64,000 bases of DNA, taken from Flavobacterium ammonificans. GTDB lineage: Bacteria > Bacteroidota > Bacteroidia > Flavobacteriales > Flavobacteriaceae. Below, one piece after another: positions 19,454-30,578 of this stretch. The notes below the pieces were generated by a model, which ran no database searches, had not been told where the DNA came from, and worked only from the letters and a program-made list of their open reading frames with translations. Where the stretch lies: NCBI RefSeq assembly GCF_020885975.1, contig NZ_AP025183.1:1984001-2048000 (forward strand), read 5' to 3'. Positions within the stretch are counted from its first letter, which is position 1. Every line of letters begins with the position of its first letter. The position numbers and the translations under genes were made by a program.

Positions 19454-20464
19454 TTATTGCATATCGTAGAAACGGCTATTGTTACCTCTTCTATTTTTCT
19501 TAAATGGATTAAAATCAAAAGTTACATACAATTCAAAAGTATTATAGGTAGTCCCTCCTATTTTATTAGTACCAATATCAAAGGAGTAATTAGCACCAAT
19601 CTCAATTTCTTCAATAAAGATACTCAAAGAAGTTCCTAATTGTCCAATCGAAAAAGATTCGAACTTATTCAAGTGCTGATTTATTCCCACCGAAATATTA
19701 CCTAAAATTAATTCTTGATACAAATCCATTCGCAATCTATCCCCTTGTTTTGTAATCGAATTAAACAAATACAAATAGGAATTCTCAGGTAAAAATAAAC
19801 TTTGCCCGTATGGATTGATATCTTTTTCAAATCCTGATTGAAATGACATAGATAATTCTCTCTTGTTACTGGATTCACTATTAAATGAAGTTTCAGGTCT
19901 ATTGATATGCTTCAGATTTAATCCAAAGAATAAGTTACGATTATTATGCACGGTAGCTCCTGCTCCAATATCCATATAATTGATTCTATTATCAATAGTT
20001 ACCGGATCTCTAGAAACCCCAGCAATGAAACCAGTCAATACATTAATTTGATCTTCAAACACGAGTGAAGAAAAATCCAATCTGCTATTACCATAACCCA
20101 CAGATACAGAAGGATTAAATGTCCAATCATACGATAATTGTGTTTTATAAATATAGTGCAAATTTGCTTGAGCTGTTGAAAAACCTAGCTGCGTTATTTT
20201 TGTAGATTGTACATCCAAGGCTAAAGAAAAATCACTCCTATCAAAATAATGATTGGCAAAACCAAAACGAGACTCAATTTTATTGCCATCATTATAACCC
20301 TCGGTTCCATAAACAACTCCTGCCTTTGAAGATTCTCCAAAACCATAAAAACTCGGATTAATCATACCCATTACTTTATTTTGGTTTTTCACCAAAAAGT
20401 CTTGAGCATAAATCGACTGACAACAAGTTAAAACAAAACAGATATATATAAATTTAGTTTTCAT
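19454..20464 (-). CDS. PorP/SprF family type IX secretion partner, outer-membrane protein
   Basis: A 336-residue protein with a signal peptide (about 1-20, ending IYAQD), then the family opening with a conserved NPSFYG segment, and beta strands throughout. SprF-type proteins sit in the outer membrane and are needed for secretion or attachment of one specific giant T9SS substrate, usually encoded next to them. Here the neighbour, six bases upstream in the same operon, is the 2732-residue repeat protein. That pairing is strong context for the assignment. It ends at the terminator shared with the E1 gene. Confidence 0.9.
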   Translation of the reverse strand: MKTKFIYICFVLTCCQSIYAQDFLVKNQNKVMGMINPSFYGFGESSKAGVVYGTEGYNDGNKIESRFGFANHYFDRSDFSLALDVQSTKITQLGFSTAQANLHYIYKTQLSYDWTFNPSVSVGYGNSRLDFSSLVFEDQINVLTGFIAGVSRDPVTIDNRINYMDIGAGATVHNNRNLFFGLNLKHINRPETSFNSESSNKRELSMSFQSGFEKDINPYGQSLFLPENSYLYLFNSITKQGDRLRMDLYQELILGNISVGINQHLNKFESFSIGQLGTSLSIFIEEIEIGANYSFDIGTNKIGGTTYNTFELYVTFDFNPFKKNRRGNNSRFYDMQ

Positions 20465-20470
20465 CTATTA

Positions 20471-23400
20471 TTATTTAATTAAAATAAACTGACCCTCTTT
20501 TTCAATAATTAAATCATTGATAGTTTTAGCCATGATGTAATAACGATAGGTTCCATTAACAGGTTCCGACTTGCCATTCTCGAGACCATTCCAACCCCAA
20601 TCGGTTGGAAGTGAAGCGGTATCGGAAGTAATCTCATAAATTAGATTACCCCAATGATCATAAATATTTACATTCACTTCTTTTAATCCTAACAATGAAG
20701 GTCTAAACAAATCGTTAATTCCATCATTGTTTGGTGAGAAGGCAGTTGGAGCCATTATACTAGCACCTTGCCCCACAGTAATTATTTCAGTTATTGATTT
20801 AGAACAACCAAATTGATTAAATACTGTCATTGTTACGGGATAAAGACCATCTTTAGCAAATGAATGAAATACAGTCGTCAAACTCTCTCCATTATTATTT
20901 GGGTTTACATCTTTTGGATTATAAAAAACATTATATGGACTGTTATCTCCAAAATCCCAAACCAAATAATCATATTCTGCTGGAATATTTGATGGTATTA
21001 ATCCATTTGTAAATTTAACACTCTCATTAACAGAAATTACGCCATAAGTCGAAAGATTTACAGATGAATAGTTCAATTGATCTGGACTAGGTAGGGTTGT
21101 TGATACTGTCTCCGAATCCCAACAATTCTGTTGATTTATTACTTTAATAATTCCGTTTGGAGAAGTTGGATTACTAATTGCTAATTCATAAACATTATCT
21201 GCAACAACGGTATGAGGAACAATTATATTATTGTAATAGAATGTTAAATTAGGATCTAAAGTAGATACTGTAACTCTAACTTTTCCAGATATGCCCGAAC
21301 ATAAACTTGTGTCTAAATTAATTGCATCTATATTCAAGTTTCCAAAATCATAAATTGTAAAAGGATAAGGACTTGTAGAACAATTATTTGTATCTCTAAC
21401 TGTCAAATAATATAATCCAGCTTGTAAATTACAAATATTAAAATAGTTATTATTTAAAGGAATAACTGTTTGTAAAGTCTGTGAAATTGGATCTAAAAAT
21501 TGTAACACAAATGAATTATATGTACCGCTACCCCCAGTGATATTAAAATTAGCACACCCTAAAGTACCACTACAATTAACATTTGTAGATGATTCCAATT
21601 CTATTTTTATAGGAGGAACAGGCAAGACTGTGTAAGTGTTTGATGGAATAGGACAACCAATTGCGTCTGTGCCTGAAATCGTATAATCTCCAGAGTAGAG
21701 ACCAAATATACTAGCTTGATTTTGTTTAAACCCATTTGGACCAGTCCAATTAATAGTGTAATTGCTAGAATCTCCTCCTACAATAGTTAATTCTATTTTA
21801 CCATCTTTACTATCGCTACAACTCACATTAGTTACTCTTACATTCGTTATTGAAATTGGAGTAGCTACCTTTAATACACCATTTTTAATAATTGGGCAAG
21901 GTGAAGTTTCAATACGATAATTAAAAACACCAGATACTATGGGAGCACCAACAATAGATACAATACCTGTTGTTATATCAAAAGTACTTGTAACACCATT
22001 TGGTAGACCAGTAACTGTGGCTCCAGTTGCTCCCGTCAATACATATTGAATAGGTAGGATTGGAGAATTAAAATTATTTTGACAAATTAATTGATTATCT
22101 GTTCCTACTCCTGAAATTAAATTTATTGAAACAACTGTATCTACCTTAGTTATTGATGCGTTAATTGTTCTAATACAACCAGTAGTTGCAATAGGAATTG
22201 TAATTACACCGCTTAAAGTTGGATTCCCTTCAATTGTGTAAATACCTGTAGAAGTTGCATAAGACAATGTAATTCCAGGTGGTAATAAACTTGCATTCAC
22301 TCCTGTAGCACTTCCTCCTATTCTAAAAGTAATTGGTACTATTGGAGCATTCTGGCATACTGATTGACTCAAAGCTCCTGAATTAGACAAGAAGGTAATT
22401 GTAGCTTCTGGACTAACACTAATCCTGAACGTATTATCGCCTACTGAACCACAAAATGTACCTGTAGGAGTAATTGTATATGTTTGTAAAGAAGGGACAG
22501 CAACTGTGGGCGTTCCAAAAATTGTTAATATTCCAGTTGTAGTATTCAATGTATACACAATCCCTGATGGTAAAGGTGGCGAAATAGTAACACCAGTTAT
22601 ACCTTTATACACATTAAAAACAATTGGATCTATCGACGAATTTTGACAAGTAGCCTGTACATAGTTTATTGTTTTATAAGAAATTGTTTTATCGGTAACG
22701 GTAATAATACCAGATTCAAGTTCTCCACAAGCAGACAAAGAGGAAATTGTATACGGATAAGAACCTAAAGATGTGGGTATTCCAGAAATTGTAAATGTTT
22801 TATTTATTACATTATAAAAACCAGATAATCCATTAGGCAGCCCAGTTACAGTAGCGTCTAAAACTGTACTATCAAAAGTAGATACAATTGGAGATATTGA
22901 ACCATCATGAATACAAACTGTTATTGTTGTACCAACTCTTAACACTGGTCTTCTATTTATATTAATTCTTACAGTTCTTGAAACTGGCAAACTACAAACA
23001 TCATTTTGTGCCGTTATAGTTAAATCCATAAACCCTTGATTAATATCAACTAAACTTGGTGTAACACGAGGTTGTCTAGCACGTATATCTGAAATAATTG
23101 TCCCTGTAGTGGATGACCAAACAAAACTTGATTGATTTTCGATTATAGTTCCTAAAACAGTAACATTAGTATTGTATTCACAAATATCAGCTTGGTTAAC
23201 TACTGTAATCACAGGTGATTTTACTAAATTCAAACGTAATGATGAAACCGAAGCTGTTGTTGCAACACAAGGTGAAATAGGTGTAGCAGTTAATGTTAAA
23301 GTAATTGGTAATCCATTTTGGATATCCAAAGCACTTGGAATATAAAATGGATTTGGTACAGTATTATCTTCAAATGTACCAGTTCCAGAACTAGTCCAAA

Positions 23401-26400
23401 GTAAGTTACTATATGTTCCCGACTCAGCCGTAGCTCCAGAAATTTGAAAACGTTCACCACACTTCGTCAAATCTGGACCTACACTTATTTCAGGTGACTT
23501 AATAAAATTAAGTCTGAATGATTTAGTTACAATATCACTACACTGACCTAAAGGGGTTACTGATATAATTAAATTTACAAACCCATTAGCTTTATCCAAA
23601 GTCGATGGTATATAAGACGGATTATTGACACCTCTAGTAGAAGATACAAATCTTCCAGTACCACTACTTGTCCAATTAACAGAATTAACATCATAGGAAT
23701 TAGTAATTGTAGTTCCGCTTATATCATATACATTTTCTGTTTCACAAATTTCTGCGCTTGACACTGTTGTTATAACAGGTAACCTTTGAATTGTAATTTT
23801 TTTCGTATCAGTTAAAATTGTATTACAAGGAACCCCACTATTGACTCTCAAAGTAAAAACTACTTCCTCATCTAATATATCTGATGGTGATGGCGTATAA
23901 GTTGGCGTTAGTATAGTAGTATCATTCAAAGTCCCTGCACTTCCTGAAGAAGTCCATGCTAAAGTTGAATACCCTGTAGTTCCTCCCGTATCGGGAATAA
24001 CGTACGATACAGAATTCTCACAAATTGTTACATCTGGACCTATATCCACTGTTGGCATCGCAATAAATTCAATATCTATTGATCGAGTACTTGTTAAATT
24101 ACAAAAAGTAGCTGTCAACGTTAACGTCACTTTACCTCTACTGATATCTGCAGCATTAGGTGTATAGGTTGGCCTTAAGGGATCACTAATTGTTAGTTGT
24201 CCAAATCCATCATAAGTCCAAGCAAGAGAGTCATAATCCACAACTCTGACATCACTACTATTCAAGGTATAAGATGTGGTATTTGCACATATTCTTATTG
24301 GAGAATTTACAGCTATAATTGGTGGTAAATTAATTCTCGCTTGAACAGGTTTAATAACTGAACATCCGTTGGGATTTGGATTTGTTGCTTTTATATAATA
24401 AGTCCCAGCTGTATTAACGATTGGACTAGACAATTCGTTTGAAGCAGCTGCATCCGAAAAATAAGTATAGGTTAATCCTGAGGTAGAACCTGAAGTAACA
24501 GATGGAGCTCCTAAATCAATTGTTGAAGGAGAACATACACCTGCTGGATTGGATATGTTAAGTACTGGTAATGTTCTGACCGTAACACTTACCGATGTTG
24601 TAGATGAACATCCATTAACATTAGTTCCCTTGATAAAATATGTACCTGATGCACTTACTGCAGATGGATTAGTTAATGCATTAGAAGCAGATGAATCTCT
24701 CCAATACGTGTAGGTTAATCCAGAGGTAGAACTTGCTGTAACTGATGGAAGAGTTAAATCAACCGTAGCTGGTGCACATACTGCCAGTGGCGCCATAGTG
24801 ACAACATTAGGTAATGCATTAATGGTAACCACAACAGCTTTAATAACAGAACATCCTGTGGTTGTATTGGTTCCTTTGATATAATACGTTCCTGACGCAT
24901 TTATAGCGCTTGGGTTAGCCAATACGGTTGTAGCTGTTGAGTTCGTAAAATAAGTATAAGCCAAATTAGCATCCGAACCTGTGGTCACTCCTATTGATGT
25001 AATACTCACCGTAGCAGGTGAACAAACAGCCGCTGGATTGGTAACTACAACATTAGGAGCTGGATTAAAACTAACCACAACAGGCTTTATTGTAAAACAA
25101 CCTGTAGTTACATTAGTAGCTTTGATATAATAGGTCCCAGATACACTAACTGCTTCTGGACTTACTAATTGAACACTAGCCGAGGCATCTCGAAAATAAC
25201 TCAATGAAAAAGTCGAATTCGAACTAACTGCTGGTGCAGTTAAATCTATTGTACTTGAAGCACAAACTGCAGAAGGATTAACTACAGTCAAGACTGGCTC
25301 TAAATTAACTGTAACACTAACTGGTTGAATGGATGAACATCCGTTAGCATTGGAACCTTTGATATAATACGTACCTGATGCACTAACAGCTGTAAAATTT
25401 GACAATGAAGTTGTTGCCGAAGCATCGCGCCAATATGTATAGGTCAAGCCCGATGAAGAACTAACCGTCACAGATGACGCGCTTAAATCAACTGTAGCTG
25501 GTGCACATACTGCTGCAGGATTAGAAATCACAACATTAGGTAATGCATTTATGGTAACCACAACAGCTTTAATAACAGAACATCCTGTGGTTGTATTGGT
25601 TCCTTTGATATAATACGTTCCTGACGCATTTATAGCGCTTGGGTTAGCCAATACGGTTGTAGCTGTTGAGTTCGTAAAATAAGTATAAGCCAAATTAGCA
25701 TCCGAACCTGTGGTCACTCCTATTGATGTAATACTCACCGTAGCAGGTGAACAAACAGCCGCTGGATTGGTAACTACAACATTAGGAGCTGGATTAAAAC
25801 TAACCACAACAGGCTTTATTGTAAAACAACCTGTAGTTACATTAGTAGCTTTGATATAATAGGTCCCAGATACACTAACTGCTTCTGGACTTACTAATTG
25901 AACACTAGCCGAGGCATCTCGAAAATAACTCAATGAAAAAGTCGAATTCGAACTAACTGCTGGTGCAGTTAAATCTATTGTACTTGAAGCACAAACTGCA
26001 GAAGGATTAACTACAGTCAAGACTGGCTCTAAATTAACTGTAACACTAACTGGTTGAATGGATGAACATCCGTTAGCATTGGAACCTTTGATATAATACG
26101 TACCTGATGCACTAACAGCTGTAAAATTTGACAATGAAGTTGTTGCCGAAGCATCGCGCCAATATGTATAGGTCAAGCCCGATGAAGAACTAACCGTCAC
26201 AGATGACGCGCTTAAATCAACTGTAGCTGGTGCACATACTGCTGCAGGATTAGAAATCACAACATTAGGTAATGCATTTATGGTAACCACAACAGCTTTA
26301 ATAACAGAACATCCTGTGGTTGTATTGGTTCCTTTGATATAATACGTTCCTGACGCATTTATAGCGCTTGGGTTAGCCAATACGGTTGTAGCTGTTGAGT

Positions 26401-28669
26401 TCGTAAAATAAGTATAAGCCAAATTAGCATCCGAACCTGTGGTCACTCCTATTGATGTAATACTCACCGTAGCAGGTGAACAAACAGCCGCTGGATTGGT
26501 AACTACAACATTAGGAGCTGGATTAAAACTAACCACAACAGGCTTTATTGTAAAACAACCTGTAGTTACATTAGTAGCTTTGATATAATAGGTCCCAGAT
26601 ACACTAACTGCTTCTGGACTTACTAATTGAACACTAGCCGAGGCATCTCGAAAATAACTCAATGAAAAAGTCGAATTCGAACTAACTGCTGGTGCAGTTA
26701 AATCTATTGTACTTGAAGCACAAACTGCAGAAGGATTAACTACAGTCAAGACTGGCTCTAAATTAACTGTAACACTAACTGGTTGAATGGATGAACATCC
26801 GTTAGCATTGGAACCTTTGATATAATACGTACCTGATGCACTAACAGCTGTAAAATTTGACAATGAAGTTGTTGCCGAAGCATCGCGCCAATATGTATAG
26901 GTCAAGCCCGATGAAGAACTAACCGTCACAGATGACGCGCTTAAATCAACTGTAGCTGGTGCACATACTGCTGCAGGATTAGAAATCACAACATTAGGTA
27001 ATGCATTTATGGTAACCACAACAGCTTTAATAACAGAACATCCTGTGGTTGTATTGGTTCCTTTGATATAATACGTTCCTGACGCATTTATAGCGCTTGG
27101 GTTAGCCAATACGGTTGTAGCTGTTGAGTTCGTAAAATAAGTATAAGCCAAATTAGCATCCGAACCTGTGGTCACTCCTATCGATGTAATACTCACCGTA
27201 GCAGGTGAACAAACAGCCGCTGGATTGGTAACTACAACATTAGGAGCTGGATTAAAACTAACTACAACAGGCTTTATTGTAAAACAACCTGTAGTTACAT
27301 TAGTAGCTTTGATATAATAGGTCCCCGATACACTAACTGCTTCTGGACTTACTAATTGAACACTAGCCGAGGCATCTCGAAAATAACTCAATGAAAAAGT
27401 CGAATTCGAACTAACTGCTGGTGCAGTTAAATCTATTGTACTTGAAGCACAAACTGCAGAAGGATTAACTACAGTCAAGACTGGCTCTAAATTAACTGTA
27501 ACACTAACTGGTTGAATGGATGAACATCCGTTAGCATTGGAACCTTTGATATAATACGTACCTGATGCACTAACAGCTGTAAAATTTGACAATGAAGTTG
27601 TTGCCGAAGCATCGCGCCAATATGTATAGGTCAAGCCCGATGAAGAACTAACCGTCACAGATGACGCACTTAAATCAACTGTAGCTGGTGCACATACTGC
27701 TGCAGGATTAGAAATCACAACACTAGGTAATGCATTAATGGTAACCACAACAGCTTTAATAACAGAACATCCTGTGGTTGTATTGGTTCCTTTGATATAA
27801 TACGTTCCTGACGCATTTATAGCGCTTGGGTTAGCCAATACGGTTGTAGCTGTTGAGTTCGTAAAATAAGTATAAGCCAAATTAGCATCCGAACCTGTGG
27901 TCACTCCTATTGATGTAATACTCACCGTAGCAGGTGAACAAACAGCCGCTGGATTGGTAACTACAACATTAGGCAAAGAATTTATAGTGACACTTACTGG
28001 CTCAATTTTATAACAGCCATTCGAATTGGTTCCTTTTATATAATAACTTCCAGATGAAGTAATCGCATTAAAATTAGATAACGGACTAGTAGCCGTAGAA
28101 TTTGTCCAATAAGTATATGTTAAATTAGAAGATGATCCTGATGTAACTGAAGAAGCACTTAAATCGATAATAGCAGGAGCACATACTGCTGTAGGATTAG
28201 TAATTGTAATATTCGGCAAAGAATTAACTATAATTACAGCATTGGAAGACACCGTAGTGCCGTCTAAATCTGTTACTTCACAAGTATAAGTTCCCGCGTC
28301 AGTACTTTGTGCATTAATAACAGATAAATTAGCAGTTCTACTACCAACTACAAATCCTGTATTATCGAATAGAATATTTCCATCTTTTTTCCAAACATAA
28401 TTTAAATTACCATTTCCTGTTGCAACAACAGATAATGAAATTGTACTACCCACACAAACTGATTGATTTGCAGGTGATGTCCCTATAGTTGGTCCAACCA
28501 AGCTAGACTGAATCCCTGAAGTAACTGGCAAACTAGTTTGAATTAAATCATTTGATTTTATATTGTACTCTATAAGGTATTTCTTAGAATAAGAAGAAAC
28601 ACTAGCTAATAGAAATAATACAATTAGAACAGACTGAAATAAGTGGGTGTTTTTCATACTATTTTTCAA
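20471..28669 (-). CDS. Giant secreted Ig-like repeat adhesin with T9SS type B sorting domain (SprB-like)
   Basis: 2732 residues. Order: signal peptide (about 1-28); one Ig-like domain (about 58-155) with a Cys pair; 16 modules of about 81 residues sharing NPxAVC ... GTYYIKxTN ... C; five modules of about 90 residues with the WTSSGTGxF pattern; further putative-binding modules; a SprB-like repeat (VSCSDSKDGKIELTIVGG); a PKD-like domain (VWDFGDNSP); and, over the last 95 residues or so, a gliding-motility C-terminal domain with AFSPNNDGINDLF, the type B T9SS sorting signal. Each 81-residue module has two Cys that may form a disulfide. Function is inferred to be a cell-surface adhesin or gliding filament. 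The SprF-like gene follows in the same transcript. Confidence 0.92.
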   Translation of the reverse strand: MKNSMKNTHLFQSVLIVLFLLASVSSYSKKYLIEYNIKSNDLIQTSLPVTSGIQSSLVGPTIGTSPANQSVCVGSTISLSVVATGNGNLNYVWKKDGNILFDNTGFVVGSRTANLSVINAQSTDAGTYTCEVTDLDGTTVSSNAVIIVNSLPNITITNPTAVCAPAIIDLSASSVTSGSSSNLTYTYWTNSTATSPLSNFNAITSSGSYYIKGTNSNGCYKIEPVSVTINSLPNVVVTNPAAVCSPATVSITSIGVTTGSDANLAYTYFTNSTATTVLANPSAINASGTYYIKGTNTTTGCSVIKAVVVTINALPSVVISNPAAVCAPATVDLSASSVTVSSSSGLTYTYWRDASATTSLSNFTAVSASGTYYIKGSNANGCSSIQPVSVTVNLEPVLTVVNPSAVCASSTIDLTAPAVSSNSTFSLSYFRDASASVQLVSPEAVSVSGTYYIKATNVTTGCFTIKPVVVSFNPAPNVVVTNPAAVCSPATVSITSIGVTTGSDANLAYTYFTNSTATTVLANPSAINASGTYYIKGTNTTTGCSVIKAVVVTINALPNVVISNPAAVCAPATVDLSASSVTVSSSSGLTYTYWRDASATTSLSNFTAVSASGTYYIKGSNANGCSSIQPVSVTVNLEPVLTVVNPSAVCASSTIDLTAPAVSSNSTFSLSYFRDASASVQLVSPEAVSVSGTYYIKATNVTTGCFTIKPVVVSFNPAPNVVVTNPAAVCSPATVSITSIGVTTGSDANLAYTYFTNSTATTVLANPSAINASGTYYIKGTNTTTGCSVIKAVVVTINALPNVVISNPAAVCAPATVDLSASSVTVSSSSGLTYTYWRDASATTSLSNFTAVSASGTYYIKGSNANGCSSIQPVSVTVNLEPVLTVVNPSAVCASSTIDLTAPAVSSNSTFSLSYFRDASASVQLVSPEAVSVSGTYYIKATNVTTGCFTIKPVVVSFNPAPNVVVTNPAAVCSPATVSITSIGVTTGSDANLAYTYFTNSTATTVLANPSAINASGTYYIKGTNTTTGCSVIKAVVVTINALPNVVISNPAAVCAPATVDLSASSVTVSSSSGLTYTYWRDASATTSLSNFTAVSASGTYYIKGSNANGCSSIQPVSVTVNLEPVLTVVNPSAVCASSTIDLTAPAVSSNSTFSLSYFRDASASVQLVSPEAVSVSGTYYIKATNVTTGCFTIKPVVVSFNPAPNVVVTNPAAVCSPATVSITSIGVTTGSDANLAYTYFTNSTATTVLANPSAINASGTYYIKGTNTTTGCSVIKAVVVTINALPNVVTMAPLAVCAPATVDLTLPSVTASSTSGLTYTYWRDSSASNALTNPSAVSASGTYFIKGTNVNGCSSTTSVSVTVRTLPVLNISNPAGVCSPSTIDLGAPSVTSGSTSGLTYTYFSDAAASNELSSPIVNTAGTYYIKATNPNPNGCSVIKPVQARINLPPIIAVNSPIRICANTTSYTLNSSDVRVVDYDSLAWTYDGFGQLTISDPLRPTYTPNAADISRGKVTLTLTATFCNLTSTRSIDIEFIAMPTVDIGPDVTICENSVSYVIPDTGGTTGYSTLAWTSSGSAGTLNDTTILTPTYTPSPSDILDEEVVFTLRVNSGVPCNTILTDTKKITIQRLPVITTVSSAEICETENVYDISGTTITNSYDVNSVNWTSSGTGRFVSSTRGVNNPSYIPSTLDKANGFVNLIISVTPLGQCSDIVTKSFRLNFIKSPEISVGPDLTKCGERFQISGATAESGTYSNLLWTSSGTGTFEDNTVPNPFYIPSALDIQNGLPITLTLTATPISPCVATTASVSSLRLNLVKSPVITVVNQADICEYNTNVTVLGTIIENQSSFVWSSTTGTIISDIRARQPRVTPSLVDINQGFMDLTITAQNDVCSLPVSRTVRININRRPVLRVGTTITVCIHDGSISPIVSTFDSTVLDATVTGLPNGLSGFYNVINKTFTISGIPTSLGSYPYTISSLSACGELESGIITVTDKTISYKTINYVQATCQNSSIDPIVFNVYKGITGVTISPPLPSGIVYTLNTTTGILTIFGTPTVAVPSLQTYTITPTGTFCGSVGDNTFRISVSPEATITFLSNSGALSQSVCQNAPIVPITFRIGGSATGVNASLLPPGITLSYATSTGIYTIEGNPTLSGVITIPIATTGCIRTINASITKVDTVVSINLISGVGTDNQLICQNNFNSPILPIQYVLTGATGATVTGLPNGVTSTFDITTGIVSIVGAPIVSGVFNYRIETSPCPIIKNGVLKVATPISITNVRVTNVSCSDSKDGKIELTIVGGDSSNYTINWTGPNGFKQNQASIFGLYSGDYTISGTDAIGCPIPSNTYTVLPVPPIKIELESSTNVNCSGTLGCANFNITGGSGTYNSFVLQFLDPISQTLQTVIPLNNNYFNICNLQAGLYYLTVRDTNNCSTSPYPFTIYDFGNLNIDAINLDTSLCSGISGKVRVTVSTLDPNLTFYYNNIIVPHTVVADNVYELAISNPTSPNGIIKVINQQNCWDSETVSTTLPSPDQLNYSSVNLSTYGVISVNESVKFTNGLIPSNIPAEYDYLVWDFGDNSPYNVFYNPKDVNPNNNGESLTTVFHSFAKDGLYPVTMTVFNQFGCSKSITEIITVGQGASIMAPTAFSPNNDGINDLFRPSLLGLKEVNVNIYDHWGNLIYEITSDTASLPTDWGWNGLENGKSEPVNGTYRYYIMAKTINDLIIEKEGQFILIK
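24831..27746 (-). repeat. Four head-to-tail 729-bp repeats inside the giant adhesin gene
   Basis: The string ACAACAGCTTTAATAACAGA recurs at 24831, 25560, 26289, 27018 and 27747, exactly 729 bases apart each time. 729 bases encode 243 residues, made of three different modules of 82, 81 and 80 residues. The first three copies look identical on reading. The fourth (27018-27746) differs at a few bases. A partial fifth copy follows to about 27975. The encoded residues are about 309-1280. Confidence 0.95.
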
Positions 28670-28919
28670 TAAATTAATTTTAAAAGAAGAAAGATTATTC
28701 CTGTTTTCTTCTTCAATTTATATAGTCTTTACAGCTAATATTAAAATGAGAATAATTATTTTAAAAACGATTTTTACATCAAATTGAATTAGCAACTACC
28801 ATAATTAATCAAAATTACTTCTTATCGATGGCACATTCATATTTTTTACGATTGATTAAAAAAATAATACTCATAAATTAAAGTTTTCAACATTTTATTG
28901 TTAATAACTACAAATAAAA
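28670..28919 (-). other. Gene-free leader region of the giant adhesin gene
   Basis: AT-rich. It holds one minus-strand -7-like box, TAATTTTG (28810-28817), which would give a leader of about 135 bases. No TTG stands at the right distance and I see no other structure. Confidence 0.4.
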
Positions 28920-28950
28920 AAAGCGCCTTATTTTAACAATAAGGCGCTTT
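28920..28950 (-). terminator. Terminator of the GapN-type dehydrogenase gene
   Basis: AAAGCGCCTTATT (28920-28932) pairs with AATAAGGCGCTTT (28938-28950), a 13-bp stem. On the minus strand it is followed by T's from the A run before 28920. Confidence 0.9.
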
Positions 28951-28968
28951 TATTTAATAAAAAATAGA

Positions 28969-30549
28969 CTACAAAATATAATCGGTATTAATGAAGTTAG
29001 ACTCCTTGCTATTTAATAATTCTTGTAAGATAGCATTGTTGTAATCGTTGTCTTTTGATGCGACAAAAGTTCGAATAGAAAACGAACGCAAGGCGTCGTG
29101 AATACTCAAAGTTCCTACAGCAGAATCTTTACGACCAGTAAATGGAAATACATCTGGGCCCCGCTGACAAGAACTATTCAAGTTAACTCGACAAACTAGA
29201 TTCACTAAAGTATCAATAAGCGGTGCAATCGTTTTAATATCTTTTCCAAACAAACTCACTTGTTGTCCATAATTGGATTCGGCCATATCATTCAAAGGTT
29301 CTTGAATGTCTTTAAATGAAATGATAGGAACTACCGGACCAAATTGCTCCTCGTGATACACGCGCATTTTTTTGTTAACAGGATATAAAACTGCTGGAAA
29401 GATGAAGTTTGCACTATGCTCCCCTCCTTTTGCATTCAAAATTTGAGCGCCATTTGCTTTGGCATCATCTATCAATTCTTGAATGTAGGCCGGTTTTTCT
29501 TTCTCAGGAAGTGGTGTTAACATCACTCCTTTTTCCCATGGATTACCAAAAGCCAATGCGTTTACTTTAGCAGCAAAACGTGTATTAAATTCTTGTGCTA
29601 TCGATTCGTGAACATACAACACTTTCAAAGCGGTACAACGCTGACCGTTAAAGGACAACGAACCTGTAATACATTCTTGAATAGCCAAATCCAAATCGGC
29701 ATCTGGTAAAATAATCGCTGGATTTTTGGCTTCCAATCCTAAAATCAAACGCAATCTGTTTTTGTTAGGGTGTTGGTCTTGCAAGGCAATCGCTGATGTA
29801 CTGTTTCCAATCAAAGCCAAAACACCAACTTTACCCGATTTCATTATTGGCGAAGCTACTTCTCTACCCCTACCATATAAAATATTAATGGCGCCTTTTG
29901 GAAAACTACTTCTAAACGCTTCCAATAGCGGAGTTAATAATAGAACTCCATGTTTCGCTGGTTTAAAAACCACAGGATTTCCCATAATTAAAGCAGGAAT
30001 CAACAAAGAGAAGGTTTCGTTCAAAGGATAGTTGTAAGGCCCAAGACACAAAACAACACCTAAAGGTCCTCTACGAACCATAGCGTGAATGCCTTGCACT
30101 TTACTAAAATGAGCACTTCGACTATTCAATTCTTTCAAACTATCAATCGTGTCATAAATGTACTCCACCGTTCTGTCAAATTCTTTTTCAGAATCGCCTA
30201 GGGTTTTTCCAATTTCCCACATTAATAATTTTACAACTTCAGCACGAGTGTCTTTCATTTTGGTTACAAAATCTTCCATGCACTTAATACGATCTCCTAC
30301 TTTCATAGTAGGCCACAAACCTTGACCGTTGTTGAAGGCTAAATCAGCTGATTCCACCGCTTCCATAGCTTCTTTTTCTCCCATAGCCGGAATCGTACCT
30401 AACAAAGTAGGCGCATAATCTAGCGTAGACGAAATGGTTGAATAAACTGAAGACGTGGCTCCTGTCCATTTCTTTAATTCACCATTAACTAAATAAGTGT
30501 CTTGGATTAAGGGGGACGTAATTTGAAATTCTTGAGGAATTGTACTCAT
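28969..30549 (-). CDS. Aldehyde dehydrogenase, GapN-type NADP-dependent glyceraldehyde-3-phosphate dehydrogenase
   Basis: A 526-residue cytoplasmic enzyme of the aldehyde dehydrogenase superfamily. Catalytic Cys305 lies in [10 protein letters not shown] and general base Glu273 in [16 protein letters not shown] (171-178) and [11 protein letters not shown] (190-200) are the NADP-binding parts. It resembles the non-phosphorylating GapN group, which oxidises glyceraldehyde-3-phosphate directly to 3-phosphoglycerate and yields NADPH; another aldehyde substrate is possible. It follows a small rhodanese gene by 29 bases on the same strand, so the two share a transcript. Confidence 0.8.
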   Translation of the reverse strand: MSTIPQEFQITSPLIQDTYLVNGELKKWTGATSSVYSTISSTLDYAPTLLGTIPAMGEKEAMEAVESADLAFNNGQGLWPTMKVGDRIKCMEDFVTKMKDTRAEVVKLLMWEIGKTLGDSEKEFDRTVEYIYDTIDSLKELNSRSAHFSKVQGIHAMVRRGPLGVVLCLGPYNYPLNETFSLLIPALIMGNPVVFKPAKHGVLLLTPLLEAFRSSFPKGAINILYGRGREVASPIMKSGKVGVLALIGNSTSAIALQDQHPNKNRLRLILGLEAKNPAIILPDADLDLAIQECITGSLSFNGQRCTALKVLYVHESIAQEFNTRFAAKVNALAFGNPWEKGVMLTPLPEKEKPAYIQELIDDAKANGAQILNAKGGEHSANFIFPAVLYPVNKKMRVYHEEQFGPVVPIISFKDIQEPLNDMAESNYGQQVSLFGKDIKTIAPLIDTLVNLVCRVNLNSSCQRGPDVFPFTGRKDSAVGTLSIHDALRSFSIRTFVASKDNDYNNAILQELLNSKESNFINTDYIL

Positions 30550-30578
30550 AATGTGTTGTTGTGTTGTTGTTTAGTAAT

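Noticed and set aside
19415..19639. 74-residue plus-strand open frame
   Set aside because: It starts within the terminator and is antisense to the end of the SprF-like gene.
24831..27746. Possible CRISPR-like array because of regular repeats
   Set aside because: The unit is 729 bp, fully coding, with no unique spacers. It is a protein repeat.
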